Assembly (NCBI GenBank): GCA_028692885.1
Contig: JAQUWM010000004.1
Coordinates: 1 to 64,000, forward strand
Source of the DNA: Acetobacterium sp.
GTDB lineage: Bacteria; Bacillota; Clostridia; Eubacteriales; Eubacteriaceae
Reading direction: 5' to 3'
Length of the DNA: 64,000 nucleotides
A program made the translations under genes and the position numbers. Below the pieces are notes generated by a model. It searched no databases. It was not told where the DNA came from and saw only the letters and a list, made by a program, of their open reading frames with translations. This document shows positions 1-9,732 of the stretch, in pieces (positions within the stretch are counted from its first letter, which is position 1; each line of letters opens with the position of its first letter).

Positions 1-2723
1 AATTTAAACATTAAAACAAAACTGCTAACATCTTTCATTCTTATTGCACTACTAGTCGGTGTTGTTGGCTTCATCGGCATCCTGAACACCTGGTCGCTGC
101 TACAATCCGATCAGGAGCTTTATGAAAACATGACGGTACCTATTTCCCAGGTGGGCCAAATATCAACCGCCTTTCAACTAATGCGGGTGAACCTTCGGGA
201 TCTAATTCTTGCCAACGATTCTGCTCTGATTGAAACCCTTAATAAAAAAATTGCTGATGATCAATTAAAAATTGATCAATTGGCTGAGGAATATGCAAAG
301 TCGATTCAGTCTGACGATATGCAAGAGGTTTTTGAAACCTTTGAATCAGCCCGATCCGAATACAATAAACATCTTGATTCACTGATGAACCTGGCTTCCC
401 AGAACCAAGATAGCGAAGCCTTTTATCTGATGAACCCTGATGCGGCGGCCGGAAAGGCCACTGCCGCAATGCAATCGGCGATTGATAATCTGACTACCTT
501 GAAGCTTGCCGATGGGTTGGCCAAATCGCAAAACAATCTCGACCAAGCTGCTGGTGCAACGACAACCATGGCCATCATTATGGTGATCAGCATGATTTTA
601 GCCGTTGCGCTGGGGTTATTACTAACCGCGTTAATCTCTGGACCGCTGCGAAAAGCCAGCAAGATGATCGATGAAATGAGCAAGGGTCATTTTGGTCACC
701 GTTTGAATATGAATACCCGAGACGAAATCGGAGCTATGGCCGCTGCAATGGATACCTTTTCTGACGAACTGCAACAGGTTGTCATTGCTACTATGAACCA
801 GATTTCTGAAGGCGATTTGTCTGCTGATCTTGTGGTTAATGATTCACAGGATGAGTTAACCCCAGCCCTCAAAAAAACCATTGAAACGATCCGTTATCCG
901 TTCCCTAATTGCTGAGGCAAACGCTCTTTCTACCGCCGCCGTGGAAGGCCGTCTCGATACCCGGGGACATGCCGATCACTTTAGTGGCGGTTTCCGTGAA
1001 ATTGTAACTGGTGTAAACAACACCCTCGATGCCGTTGTCGGTCCCCTTAACGTAGCCGCTGAATATATTGAACGAATCGGCAAGGGTCAAATTCCACCTA
1101 AAATTACAGATGAGTATTACGGTGACTTCCGTGAAATTAAAAACAACCTGAATGCCTGTCTGGATGGATTAGGCGCCTTGAAGATAGCTGATCACACGCT
1201 TAAATTAATGAACCATAACGATTTGAGCCAACCGATTGAAGGTGAATTTGATGGTATTTTTGGAGAAATTTCTAATTCCATCAACGGCGTTCACGCTCAG
1301 CTTGGTCGAATTGTCAATATTTCCACCAATATCCGCAATGGTGATTTAAGCGATCTGGAAATGCTCCGCAGCATTGGCAAGCGCAGCGAAAATGATCAGC
1401 TGCTGCCGGCTCTTCTGGGCATGATCGAAACCATTCTAATGCTGGTTGAAGAAACTCGAACCATGGCTCAGATTGCCATTGACGGCGATTTAAACAACCG
1501 TGGCGATATCACAAAATTCCGGGGCGAATATGCAACCGTGATTGAAGGTTTTAATCTCACCCTGGATGCCATCATTGATCCGATTCAAGCTGCTTCAGTA
1601 ACACTGAATGAGCTGGCTGAGGGAAATCTAAATATTGCCATGAAGGGCGACTTTAAAGGTCAACACGGCAAAATAAAAAATGATATGAATCGAACCATCG
1701 ATTTCTTAAAAGGTTATGTCAGTGAAATAACCGACACCCTTGAAGAAATGGGTCGCGGTAATTTCGATCTGGAAATTACCAACCTCTATTGTGGCGATTT
1801 CCTGGCGATAAAAAAAGCCTTAAATGATATTGCTGCTAATTTAAGTACCACCCTATCCGACATCAATGTTGCGGCCAGTCAGGTGGAAATCGGCGCCCAG
1901 CAAATATCGGACGGCGGTCAGGCCTTGTCTCAAGGTACTACTGAACAGGCCAGTTCGATTCAGGAACATGACCGCTTCCATTGAAGAAGTCGCTTCAGAA
2001 ACCAAACGCAATGCCAAAAACGCCAACGAAGCCAACGAGCTGGCTATCAACGTTCGTACCAATGCCGAAGTTGGCAATACCCAAATGGTTAAAATGGTTG
2101 CCGCCATGAGTGAAATTAATAACTCTTCCAACAATATTTCTAAAATCATCAAGGTGATTGACGACATTGCTTTCCAGACTAACATTCTGGCCCTTAATGC
2201 CGCTGTCGAAGCTGCCCGGGCCGGTCAACACGGCAAAGGCTTTGCCGTGGTTGCCGAAGAGGTTCGGACTTTGGCAGCCCGCAGTGCTGAAGCCGCCAAG
2301 GAAACCACTGGTCTAATTGAAGGTTCTATCGATAAGGTCGAAGTTGGAACCCGGATTGCTGATGAAACGGCCGTTAGTCTGGCCAAAATTCTTAACCAGA
2401 TTGAAAAAGTTACTACCCTGGTGGGCAACATCGCCCGGGCATCCAACGACCAGGCTTCTGAAATCGCCCAGATCAATCAGGGCGTTGAAGCGGTTTCTCA
2501 GGTGGTTCAAACCAATTCCGCCACAGCCGAACAAAGCGCCGCCGCCAGTCAGGAACTATCCGGTCAGGCCGAAATGCTAAAACAAATGGTAGACGCTTTT
2601 AAATTGAAAAATACTAAAAAACCAAAAGCCAAAACAGCTGCTGTTAGCGCCGAAATGGCTCCCGCTTTACGTACTTCCCAATCAGAAATAATCTTAGATG
2701 ATCGGGACTTTGATAAATACTAA
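1..2723 (+). pseudogene. Methyl-accepting chemotaxis protein, 5' end outside the window, two frameshifts
   Basis: This is a chemoreceptor broken into three reading frames. Frame 1 is open from base 1, so the true start lies upstream. It encodes part of a helical sensor domain, a membrane segment near 550-640 and a HAMP domain. A tandem duplication of ATCCGTT (889-895 and 896-902) shifts translation to a second frame, which carries HAMP-like repeats. One extra A at about 1968, inside what should read Gln-Glu-Leu-Thr, shifts to the third frame, which holds the methylation helices and the signalling hairpin ([19 protein letters not shown]). Removing both insertions restores one continuous protein that aligns end to end with the intact receptors at 6909 and 50272. 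The protein ends in the same ILDD-type acidic tail ending DKY. Without recoding it would make only a truncated sensor. Sequencing error could explain the single A, but a 7-bp duplication is a less likely error. Confidence 0.85.
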
Positions 2724-2734
2724 AACCACCAAAT

Positions 2735-2780
2735 AAAAAATCCTGTCTAAGCTATTCACAACTTAGACAGGATTTTTTGT
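2735..2780. terminator. Bidirectional intrinsic terminator
   Basis: An 11-bp perfect stem (TCCTGTCTAAG at 2741-2751 and its complement at 2762-2772) has A-runs on the left and T-runs on the right. It can therefore stop transcription from both the chemoreceptor and the convergent HD-GYP gene. Confidence 0.85.
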
Positions 2781-2873
2781 GTCTTGATTTTTTATCTTCA
2801 AATAAATTATAACCCTCTTAATACATTTAGTCACTCACCTTTTCAAAACCATAAGCTCCCAAATGACATCCTA

Positions 2874-4124
2874 TCAAGTCAATAGTTTTGCAAAATCGTT
2901 GTACCGCGTTCTGGCCTTTTTCTGGGCCCTGATCCGAGCCTTGTTAACATCATGATAATTGGCGATCAGAATTGCCACAATGTCAGCATCAATTTTGTTA
3001 TCGTCCACCATTTGTTTGAGAACTTCAATCACCTTTTCGTTTTCCATTCCTTTGCGATAGGGTCGGTTCTCCGAAACAGCCGTAAAAATATCTGCCACCG
3101 CCATGATCCGGGCTCCCAGAGACAAATCTGATCGCTTCTTTTTAAAAGGATAACCCGTTCCGTCGAGCCGTTCATGGTGCATTGAGGCAAAGTCATTGAT
3201 TTCTTCAAATCCGGCGATTTGAAACAGCAATACATAGGTGTGATAGGTGTGTTCTTTTATCACCGTAAATTCAGCTTCGGTTAGTCCAGCCGGTTTTTCC
3301 AGAATTTCGGTAGGCACCATCAGTTTGCCGATATCATGGATATAACCAGCTGCCTGAATTTTCTTGCAGGTTAACTCATCACATTTTAAGTGCTGAGCCA
3401 ACCGTTTAGCTACTGCCGAAACCCCTTCGCTGTGAACCGCAGTAAAGTTGCTCCGAAAATCAATTACCCGGGCAAAAAGCTTGGTTATCCCAATTAATTC
3501 ATCGATATCCAAACGCTGATCCTGGAACTTGATTTTTTTATAGTATCGCCGACCGTTAGAAATAGACTCCAGATCATACCAGAAAAACTCCTTTTCTTTT
3601 AACTGTTCAAAGGCTTTTACATAGTCCGGATTAAATTTTCGTCCCGAGGCGTTTGCAATTTTTTCGAAAATTCGATCCTTCTGATTAATGATCTTATCGT
3701 CTCGGGATATCAGCGTCGCAATCCGATCTGCCAGATGGATAAGATGACTTTCCGGCATCACCGCTTCGCCGCAAAACCTGAGACCTTCCCCATCATTCCA
3801 ATCCACATGGTGAAACTTGATAACTCTGGCTATTTCCGTAAACTCGCGATAATCTTTTAGGAGCAGCCATCCAATCCGGGCGTGCTGATGAGGATTTATG
3901 GCTTCAAACTTCAACGCATTTATCCTTTCCTGCATGCTTAAGCCACCAATATCATGTAAAACAGCAGCAACGCAGACTTCATTCAGTTTCTTTTGATCAA
4001 AGTTCAACGCTTCCCCCAGGTTATTGGTAATATAGGCAACAAGACGTTGATGATGATTTAATTCTGGGCTTACCATATCCGAAGCTCTTGATAGTTGAAG
4101 GGTTAACGCTAATAAAGAAACCAT
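2874..4124 (-). CDS. Tandem HD / HD-GYP domain protein, probable c-di-GMP phosphodiesterase
   Basis: This 416-aa soluble protein has two HD-type domains. The N-terminal one has His-Asp at 57-58 (VLHDIG). The C-terminal one is a full HD-GYP domain with YIHDIGKL (HD at 263-264) and HHERLDGTGYP (316-326), the signature of c-di-GMP-hydrolysing metallo-phosphodiesterases. There is no membrane segment and no receiver domain, so its input is not obvious. The start at 4124 follows GGAAAGGA. It stands alone, divergent from the threonine aldolase and convergent with the broken chemoreceptor. It fits a c-di-GMP turnover role alongside the GGDEF proteins elsewhere in the window. The activity is inferred from motifs; some HD-GYP proteins hydrolyse other cyclic dinucleotides. 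Confidence 0.85.
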   Translation of the reverse strand: MVSLLALTLQLSRASDMVSPELNHHQRLVAYITNNLGEALNFDQKKLNEVCVAAVLHDIGGLSMQERINALKFEAINPHQHARIGWLLLKDYREFTEIARVIKFHHVDWNDGEGLRFCGEAVMPESHLIHLADRIATLISRDDKIINQKDRIFEKIANASGRKFNPDYVKAFEQLKEKEFFWYDLESISNGRRYYKKIKFQDQRLDIDELIGITKLFARVIDFRSNFTAVHSEGVSAVAKRLAQHLKCDELTCKKIQAAGYIHDIGKLMVPTEILEKPAGLTEAEFTVIKEHTYHTYVLLFQIAGFEEINDFASMHHERLDGTGYPFKKKRSDLSLGARIMAVADIFTAVSENRPYRKGMENEKVIEVLKQMVDDNKIDADIVAILIANYHDVNKARIRAQKKARTRYNDFAKLLT

Positions 4125-4314
4125 TTTTTTCCTTTCCGGTAAAGTATCCGTTTTTTAATAGTATCTTGATATGATAGCATATTTTTATTACGAATGTAAC
4201 CTAAAACACCATCATTTTTTAACGGGACTAACTTTTTTCTAAAATACTTAAAAGAACTAAAAGCTGGGTTTATTTTACTCACAACTTTTATCTTTTGCCT
4301 GCGATCTGGCTACC

Positions 4315-4350
4315 TTGACAATAAATTTAGACTAACATAAATTTTAGTCT
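4315..4350 (+). promoter_or_regulatory. Promoter with operator-like repeat upstream of threonine aldolase
   Basis: TTGACA (4315-4320) is followed after 17 bp by TAAATT (4338-4343). An inverted repeat, AGACTAA at 4329-4335 and TTAGTCT at 4344-4350, straddles the -10 element and could be a repressor site. Confidence 0.55.
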
Positions 4351-4420
4351 GGTAAAAACGGTTATAAAAACATATACTATCGATAGAAATTAAGTTTAGC
4401 GCATACGAGGAGAAATATTT

Positions 4421-5452
4421 ATGATCATTGATTTAAGAAGTGATACCGTCACTCAACCAACCCCGGCGATGCGAATTGCCATGGCCAATGCTCCGGTGGG
4501 AGACGATGTTTATGGCGATGACCCCACTGTCAACCAGCTGGAAAAACTGGCCGCCGAACTGCTGGGCAAAGAAGCTGCTCTGTTTGTGCCCTCCGGTACT
4601 TTTGGAAACCAGCTGGCGATTATGACCCATACTCAGCGAGGAAACGAGGTGCTAGTCGGCGATGCCAGCCATATCCTGATGCATGAGGTCGGTGCTGCTG
4701 CGGTACTATCTGGGGTTCAAATCAGAACCTTCCCCGTTTTCGATGATGGCATCGCTGTCGAAAAGCTGACGCTGATGCTCCGGGGCGATGATATCCACTT
4801 CCCGGATACCGGCCTGATCTGCATCGAAAATGCCCAATCTTGTGGTAAAACTATTCCGCTTTCCAATATGGAAGCCGTATATGCTCTCGCCCAATCACAA
4901 AATATTCCAGTCCATATTGACGGTGCCAGAATTTTTAATGCCGCCCTTGCCCTGGGCGTCGAGGCTAAAGAAATTGCGGCTCAAGGTGATTCGGTAAACG
5001 TCTGCCTTTCCAAGGGACTATGTGCCCCAGTAGGATCACTGCTGCTGGGAACCGCAGGTTTTATAAAAAAAGCCCGAAAAAACCGAAAACTGATGGGCGG
5101 AGGGCTCCGCCAGGCGGGAATCATCGCCGCCGCCGGTATTATCAGCCTGACTGAGATGGTCTCCCGTCTGGAAGAAGATCATCAAAATGCCCGTTACCTG
5201 GCCAACCGCCTGGAAGAAATCGACTCCTGTTCGGTTCGCCGGAATCGTTTAGACATTAATATGGTCTTTTTTACCCTCCCGGAATCGGTGATTGCCGAAG
5301 CCACTCTGGTAGCTGGTCTGTTGGAAAAAAATATTAAAATCAGCGGACAGGAAGATGGCGAGTACCGATTTGTGACCAATCACGGTGTCAACTCTGACGA
5401 CATCGACTGGGTCATTGAAAGCATGAAGACGCTTGTTTCCCGTTACGCCTGA
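4421..5452 (+). CDS. ltaE: Low-specificity L-threonine aldolase
   Basis: This 343-aa PLP enzyme of the aspartate aminotransferase fold cleaves L-threonine or L-allo-threonine to glycine and acetaldehyde. The N-terminal block [15 protein letters not shown] is characteristic. [11 protein letters not shown] supplies phosphate-binding residues, His84 and His88 lie in the active-site loop (DASHILMHE), Asp168 is in HIDGAR, and the Schiff-base lysine is Lys198 in [12 protein letters not shown]. The length is normal for the family. The start is supported by GAGGAG nine bases upstream. The gene appears monocistronic with its own promoter. In an acetogen the products could feed glycine and one-carbon metabolism and acetaldehyde oxidation, but no linked gene shows this. 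Confidence 0.93.
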   Translation: MIIDLRSDTVTQPTPAMRIAMANAPVGDDVYGDDPTVNQLEKLAAELLGKEAALFVPSGTFGNQLAIMTHTQRGNEVLVGDASHILMHEVGAAAVLSGVQIRTFPVFDDGIAVEKLTLMLRGDDIHFPDTGLICIENAQSCGKTIPLSNMEAVYALAQSQNIPVHIDGARIFNAALALGVEAKEIAAQGDSVNVCLSKGLCAPVGSLLLGTAGFIKKARKNRKLMGGGLRQAGIIAAAGIISLTEMVSRLEEDHQNARYLANRLEEIDSCSVRRNRLDINMVFFTLPESVIAEATLVAGLLEKNIKISGQEDGEYRFVTNHGVNSDDIDWVIESMKTLVSRYA

Positions 5453-5512
5453 TTTTTTTCGATTATTTTCATGAGCGAATCCATCAAAATCCTTTTATAG
5501 TTGGGCTTGACA

Positions 5513-5521
5513 TGGTATACT
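5513..5521 (+). promoter_or_regulatory. Extended -10 promoter (TGG-TATACT)
   Basis: TG-G-TATACT forms an extended -10 element just upstream of the gene at 5549. Transcription would begin near 5528, which rules out an upstream in-frame ATG at 5501 as the start. Confidence 0.5.
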
Positions 5522-5548
5522 AAAATCACTACAAATGGAGGATTCTTT

Positions 5549-6667
5549 ATGACAACCACTTTCTACGGTAACCAAGGTGTTGTGAACAGCATCATTCTTG
5601 ATCTGGAAACCGATTTCGAAAAACAATTGAAATTCTTAAACACCATTAAATTCACCGATGACTTCAAGCCTGAATGGCTACCGGATATTGTCAAAATAAG
5701 CTTTATTATTGAACCGCTGCTGGGGCAGTTTGGCAAACCTAATCTGGTCATCATTGCCGAAGAAAAAAGCCTCCAGCGGCATGTAATTTTTGTTGAATCA
5801 AAAATTTCGGCTTATGATGATGCATCGGAAAAACTAAATATAAAACTTTTCCCCAATAAATATAAAGATGTCGGTGATAAATTGAATATCCGTCTGGCTC
5901 TGATGTACCGTTTGGCTAAAGCTTATCACCATCAAAAAGATGGCGGGTTTATTGAAGACGTCGACGAGGCTTACAAACTTTATCACGACCTGCCTAAGGT
6001 TTTGAAGAAACCGGTCATGATCCAACTCTGTATTGATAAATTTGGATATAATCCGGATTTTTTATTTGTTGCCATGACTAACGACCCCATTGACATTGAA
6101 CCCTTTAAGAATGCCAACTTTCTCCCCCCCATTGGTGTCAGTGGCTGGCGCGCTGAAAAACAATCGTTTGGATTGATCTCTTTCGCCATGCTTGAGGAAC
6201 AAAAATTGATTGATCCTAAAAAGGGATACTATCGTATGTCAAAAGAAAATGTTTTGCACCTGCCGGCTGAAACCGGTTCCAGCAATAACGACCCTACCAT
6301 TCGAACGATTGTATTGGATCAATGGCAGCCGGATTTAAAGCTTAATCTGGAAGAGTTTTTAGTATCGCTTGGAGATCGACTCACTACCAGTAAGGTCATC
6401 ACCTTTAATGGTTCCTACAGCATTAAAGCCGAAGACGGACGAACCCTGGTGAAACTTTTTGCTGACAAAGAGAAAATGTACATTACCCTGAGAAATGACA
6501 ATATCCCGATAGCTTTTAAAGATAAACCACGGATTAAAATTGGCGTCGGTCTCAATGCCAAATCCTTTGTTTTAATCTATTCGGGTACCGATGACCTCAC
6601 CGGGGATCATTACAATAAGCTGGCCATGGAACTTATCGAAATTATTGTTAACTTTATTGAACAGTAA
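5549..6667 (+). CDS. Uncharacterised protein with PD-(D/E)XK-nuclease-like N-terminal half
   Basis: I do not recognise a named family for this 372-aa protein. The start at 5549 is chosen because GGAGG lies 7 bases upstream and the in-frame ATG at 5501 precedes the likely transcription start. Residues 63-87 contain two beta strands with the pattern PN-hydrophobic run, a short turn, then FVESKIS (Glu83-x-Lys85). This resembles the core of PD-(D/E)XK nucleases and restriction-like folds, except that Asn65 stands where the first acidic residue would be. The C-terminal 100 residues look like an alpha/beta domain (FNGSYSIKAEDGRTLVKLFADKE). There are no membrane segments. It is monocistronic between a metabolic gene and a chemoreceptor. 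Nuclease activity is doubtful because of the missing Asp. Confidence 0.6.
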   Translation: MTTTFYGNQGVVNSIILDLETDFEKQLKFLNTIKFTDDFKPEWLPDIVKISFIIEPLLGQFGKPNLVIIAEEKSLQRHVIFVESKISAYDDASEKLNIKLFPNKYKDVGDKLNIRLALMYRLAKAYHHQKDGGFIEDVDEAYKLYHDLPKVLKKPVMIQLCIDKFGYNPDFLFVAMTNDPIDIEPFKNANFLPPIGVSGWRAEKQSFGLISFAMLEEQKLIDPKKGYYRMSKENVLHLPAETGSSNNDPTIRTIVLDQWQPDLKLNLEEFLVSLGDRLTTSKVITFNGSYSIKAEDGRTLVKLFADKEKMYITLRNDNIPIAFKDKPRIKIGVGLNAKSFVLIYSGTDDLTGDHYNKLAMELIEIIVNFIEQ

Positions 6668-6802
6668 TTAGCCGGATTTTGTCGGGTTATCCATCAATCT
6701 CTGAATATCAATCAAAGCAATTGTTTGCCTTTTCTTCCCGATTAAGGTGCTACAGACACTTGCTTTTTTTATTGCTTGACTATCTTTGACAGGATAATCA
6801 TT

Positions 6803-6831
6803 TTGACTTAAAAGAGATCTGCCTGTATAAT
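6803..6831 (+). promoter_or_regulatory. Sigma-A promoter of chemoreceptor gene
   Basis: TTGACT (6803-6808), a 17-bp spacer and a perfect TATAAT (6826-6831) lie 78 bp upstream of the start codon. Confidence 0.75.
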
Positions 6832-6847
6832 TAAAACGATACCCAAA

Positions 6848-6880
6848 GTCGGAATAAAAAGACTGGTTTTTTATTCCGAC
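6848..6880 (+). promoter_or_regulatory. Leader hairpin of chemoreceptor mRNA
   Basis: A perfect 13-bp stem (GTCGGAATAAAAA at 6848-6860, complement at 6868-6880) has a 7-nt loop. It sits in the 5' leader about 16 nt upstream of the ribosome binding site. No terminal U-run follows, so it is more likely an mRNA-stability or translation element than a terminator. Confidence 0.55.
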
Positions 6881-6908
6881 CCAAATCCCGTAAACAAAGG
6901 ATGAACAG

Positions 6909-9656
6909 ATGAAAATGAATAAACAAGCAACTCAAATGAAAAAAACTGACTCCATTCACTTTAAACTGCTGATTATCCCCCTATTTTGTGTTTTTATGGG
7001 CATCGTTGCCATTGCAGCCGTATCTTCCTATTTAATTCGAGATAGTCTGTTGGAAGAATTAAAAAATAATGGTTTTAAAACTTCGCAGCGATTTGTCACA
7101 CAACTGGAAAACAATGCCAACGCCATTGAAGCTTTGGCAGAATCAACTTCTGGGGTGACATCTGAACAAAGTGAAAAAGTTAAAAAAGAATTCAGTTACC
7201 AATCCCAGATTGATAAAATGGCTGATGATGAAAGCATTGTTTATATCGCAATCATTGACAAGAATGTTATCGACATTGCCGACAGTATCAAAGAAGACAT
7301 CGGAATCGATTATTCTGACGAGGAAGATATGAAGGCTGCTGCTCAGGAAGGAATTGCCTCGGCATCGGAATATTACTACGAATTAAAGGGCGCAACTGTT
7401 TATGAAGTTCTTTATCCCTTGACAATTAATGGTGAGCTTGTTGGTGCGATTGACATTGGCTACTCTATGGACAACGTATTTACAGCAGTCACTAACAATA
7501 TTCTGCTGATTGCTGGTATTGGCTTACTGGTGTTTTTAGTTCTAACGCTAATCCTTTATAAACTTTCACAGTCGATCACAAAACCAATCTCAGGTGTGAA
7601 CCAAATGATCCAGGAAATGAACCAGGGCTACTTAGGGATCCGGCTGAATATGAAACCGACTAATGAAATTGGAGAAATGGCCGTTACTTTGGATAACTTT
7701 GCTGACAATCTTCAGTTGGTTTTAATCGGAGCTCTGAACCAGATTGCCGCTGGAGACTTGTCAGCAGAAATTCAACCCCAGGGTCCCCGCGACGAAATAA
7801 CCCCGGCACTTAAACAGACGATCGAAAACATTCGCCACCTGATCGCCGAAGCCAATCGCCTCTCTGCCGCTGCGGTGGAAGGACGACTGGATACCCGCGG
7901 AGATACTGCGAATTTCCAAGGTGGATTCAAAGCAATCGTTCAGGGTGTTAATGATACCCTGGATGCTGTCATTACTCCTCTACATGTAGCCGCTGACTAT
8001 ATTCAACGGATCGGCAATGGTGAAATTCCCCCTAAAATAACGACCACCTACCAGGGTGATTTTAATACTATAAAAGATAATATTAATGCCTGTATTGGCG
8101 GTCTGGGCGCTCTCGAAGAAGGTAATCGGGTACTGGCACAAATAAGCGCCAACGATTTCTCCCAAACAATTAAAGAAGACTATTGCGGCATATATGCTGA
8201 AATTTCACATTCTATCAATCAAATCAATGATAAGATGATCTACCTCATGGATATTATCAATCATATCGCCGCTGGTGACATGTGTGATCTGGATGACTTA
8301 AACGCCATCGGTAAACGCAGCGACAATGATCAACTGATTCCTAGTCTCGTCGGTATGATTCAAAATATCGTTATGCTCGTTGATGAAACACAATCAATGA
8401 CTAGGATTGCGGTTGAGGGTGACCTCAATCATCGTGGTGATACATCTAAATTTTCAGGCGAATACGCTCGATTAATTGAAGGTTTTAATGCTACCATGGA
8501 TGTGGTTATTGATCCTATCCGGGCTGCTTCGGCAACGCTAAACCAGTTAGCTCAGGGTAATTTAAAGATTACCATGGATGGTGATTTTAAAGGACAGCAC
8601 GGAAAAATAAAAGACGATATGAACCGTACCATCAGTTTCCTCAAACAATATGTAGACGAGATAACTGCTACCCTCGAACAAGTTGGTCAAGGGGATCTGA
8701 GTCAGGAAATCACCAACCATTATCGTGGCGATTTTATTGCCATTAAATATGCCATTAATGATATAACCACCCACCTCAGCACTGTCATGGGCGACATTAA
8801 TGAAGCTGCCGGTCAAGTCGAGGCGGGATCGCGACAAATTTCCGATGGCGGTCAGCAATTATCTCATGGAACCACTGAGCAGGCCAGTTCTATTCAGGAG
8901 CTTAGTGCCTCGATTGAAGAGGTGGCGGCCGAAACAAAACGAAATGCTGTCAACGCCAACGAAGCGAATAACCGAGCCATCGAGGTTCAAAACAATGCCA
9001 AATCCGGTAATGAGCAAATTAAAAAAATGGTCACTTCGATGGCTGATATTAACGAATCGTCTCATCATATTTCAAAAATAATTAAGGTTATTGATGACAT
9101 TGCCTTCCAGACTAATATTCTCGCTTTAAATGCGGCCGTTGAAGCCGCCCGAGCCGGTCACCACGGCAAAGGTTTTGCCGTAGTAGCCGAAGAGGTTCGC
9201 ACCCTAGCAGCAAGAAGCGCTGAAGCAGCCAAAGAAACCACGATACTCATCGAAGATTCGATTACCAAGGTCGAAGCTGGAACAAAAATTGCTGCTGAAA
9301 CTGCCGATGGTTTAAAAGAAATACTCAATCAAATCGAAAAGGTCACCAGTCTGGTTGCCAGCATTGCCCGCGCCTCCAATGATCAGGCCTCAGAAATCAC
9401 CCAGATTACCATCGGCCTGGATCAGGTTTCTCAGGTAGTTCAGACTAACTCGGCTACCGCTGAAGAAAGCGCTGCCGCCAGTCAGGAACTGTCTGGTCAG
9501 GCCGAAATACTCAAAGAAATGGTCGGAGCCTTTAGACTAAAAAAGGCTGCTTCACCGAAAACGAAACCGATTCCAAGCGCAGAAGTATTCGATGAAAGGG
9601 TTGCTTCCCGGGAACCAACGATTGTTCTAGATAATCTGGATCAGGATAAATATTAA
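6909..9656 (+). CDS. Methyl-accepting chemotaxis protein with extracytoplasmic sensor and multiple HAMP repeats
   Basis: This 915-aa receptor has TM1 at about 19-41, an extracellular sensor of about 150 residues (Cache/PAS-like by length and strand pattern), and TM2 at about 198-219. A canonical HAMP is followed by a long series of HAMP-like repeats, each recognisable by G-x-L/I-x-x-R/T-x-D and a following GDF or GxFxxI block. The C-terminal methylation and signalling domain has its tip near residue 726-750 ([19 protein letters not shown]). The C terminus ends in an acidic tail, [11 protein letters not shown], shared with the two paralogues. It should signal to CheA/CheW, but no che gene lies in the window. 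The start is supported by AAAGGA upstream. The ligand cannot be predicted. Confidence 0.93.
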   Translation: MKMNKQATQMKKTDSIHFKLLIIPLFCVFMGIVAIAAVSSYLIRDSLLEELKNNGFKTSQRFVTQLENNANAIEALAESTSGVTSEQSEKVKKEFSYQSQIDKMADDESIVYIAIIDKNVIDIADSIKEDIGIDYSDEEDMKAAAQEGIASASEYYYELKGATVYEVLYPLTINGELVGAIDIGYSMDNVFTAVTNNILLIAGIGLLVFLVLTLILYKLSQSITKPISGVNQMIQEMNQGYLGIRLNMKPTNEIGEMAVTLDNFADNLQLVLIGALNQIAAGDLSAEIQPQGPRDEITPALKQTIENIRHLIAEANRLSAAAVEGRLDTRGDTANFQGGFKAIVQGVNDTLDAVITPLHVAADYIQRIGNGEIPPKITTTYQGDFNTIKDNINACIGGLGALEEGNRVLAQISANDFSQTIKEDYCGIYAEISHSINQINDKMIYLMDIINHIAAGDMCDLDDLNAIGKRSDNDQLIPSLVGMIQNIVMLVDETQSMTRIAVEGDLNHRGDTSKFSGEYARLIEGFNATMDVVIDPIRAASATLNQLAQGNLKITMDGDFKGQHGKIKDDMNRTISFLKQYVDEITATLEQVGQGDLSQEITNHYRGDFIAIKYAINDITTHLSTVMGDINEAAGQVEAGSRQISDGGQQLSHGTTEQASSIQELSASIEEVAAETKRNAVNANEANNRAIEVQNNAKSGNEQIKKMVTSMADINESSHHISKIIKVIDDIAFQTNILALNAAVEAARAGHHGKGFAVVAEEVRTLAARSAEAAKETTILIEDSITKVEAGTKIAAETADGLKEILNQIEKVTSLVASIARASNDQASEITQITIGLDQVSQVVQTNSATAEESAAASQELSGQAEILKEMVGAFRLKKAASPKTKPIPSAEVFDERVASREPTIVLDNLDQDKY

Positions 9657-9683
9657 TTTTTTTATCCACCTTTTAGTGATGCG

Positions 9684-9692
9684 TGGTATAAT
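9684..9692 (+). promoter_or_regulatory. Extended -10 promoter (TGG-TATAAT)
   Basis: A perfect TATAAT with an upstream TG lies 41 bp before the PAS-REC-GGDEF gene. No good -35 element is seen. Confidence 0.55.
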
Positions 9693-9732
9693 TAAAAAAA
9701 ATAAATATAATTAACGATTGGAATAACTGCCG

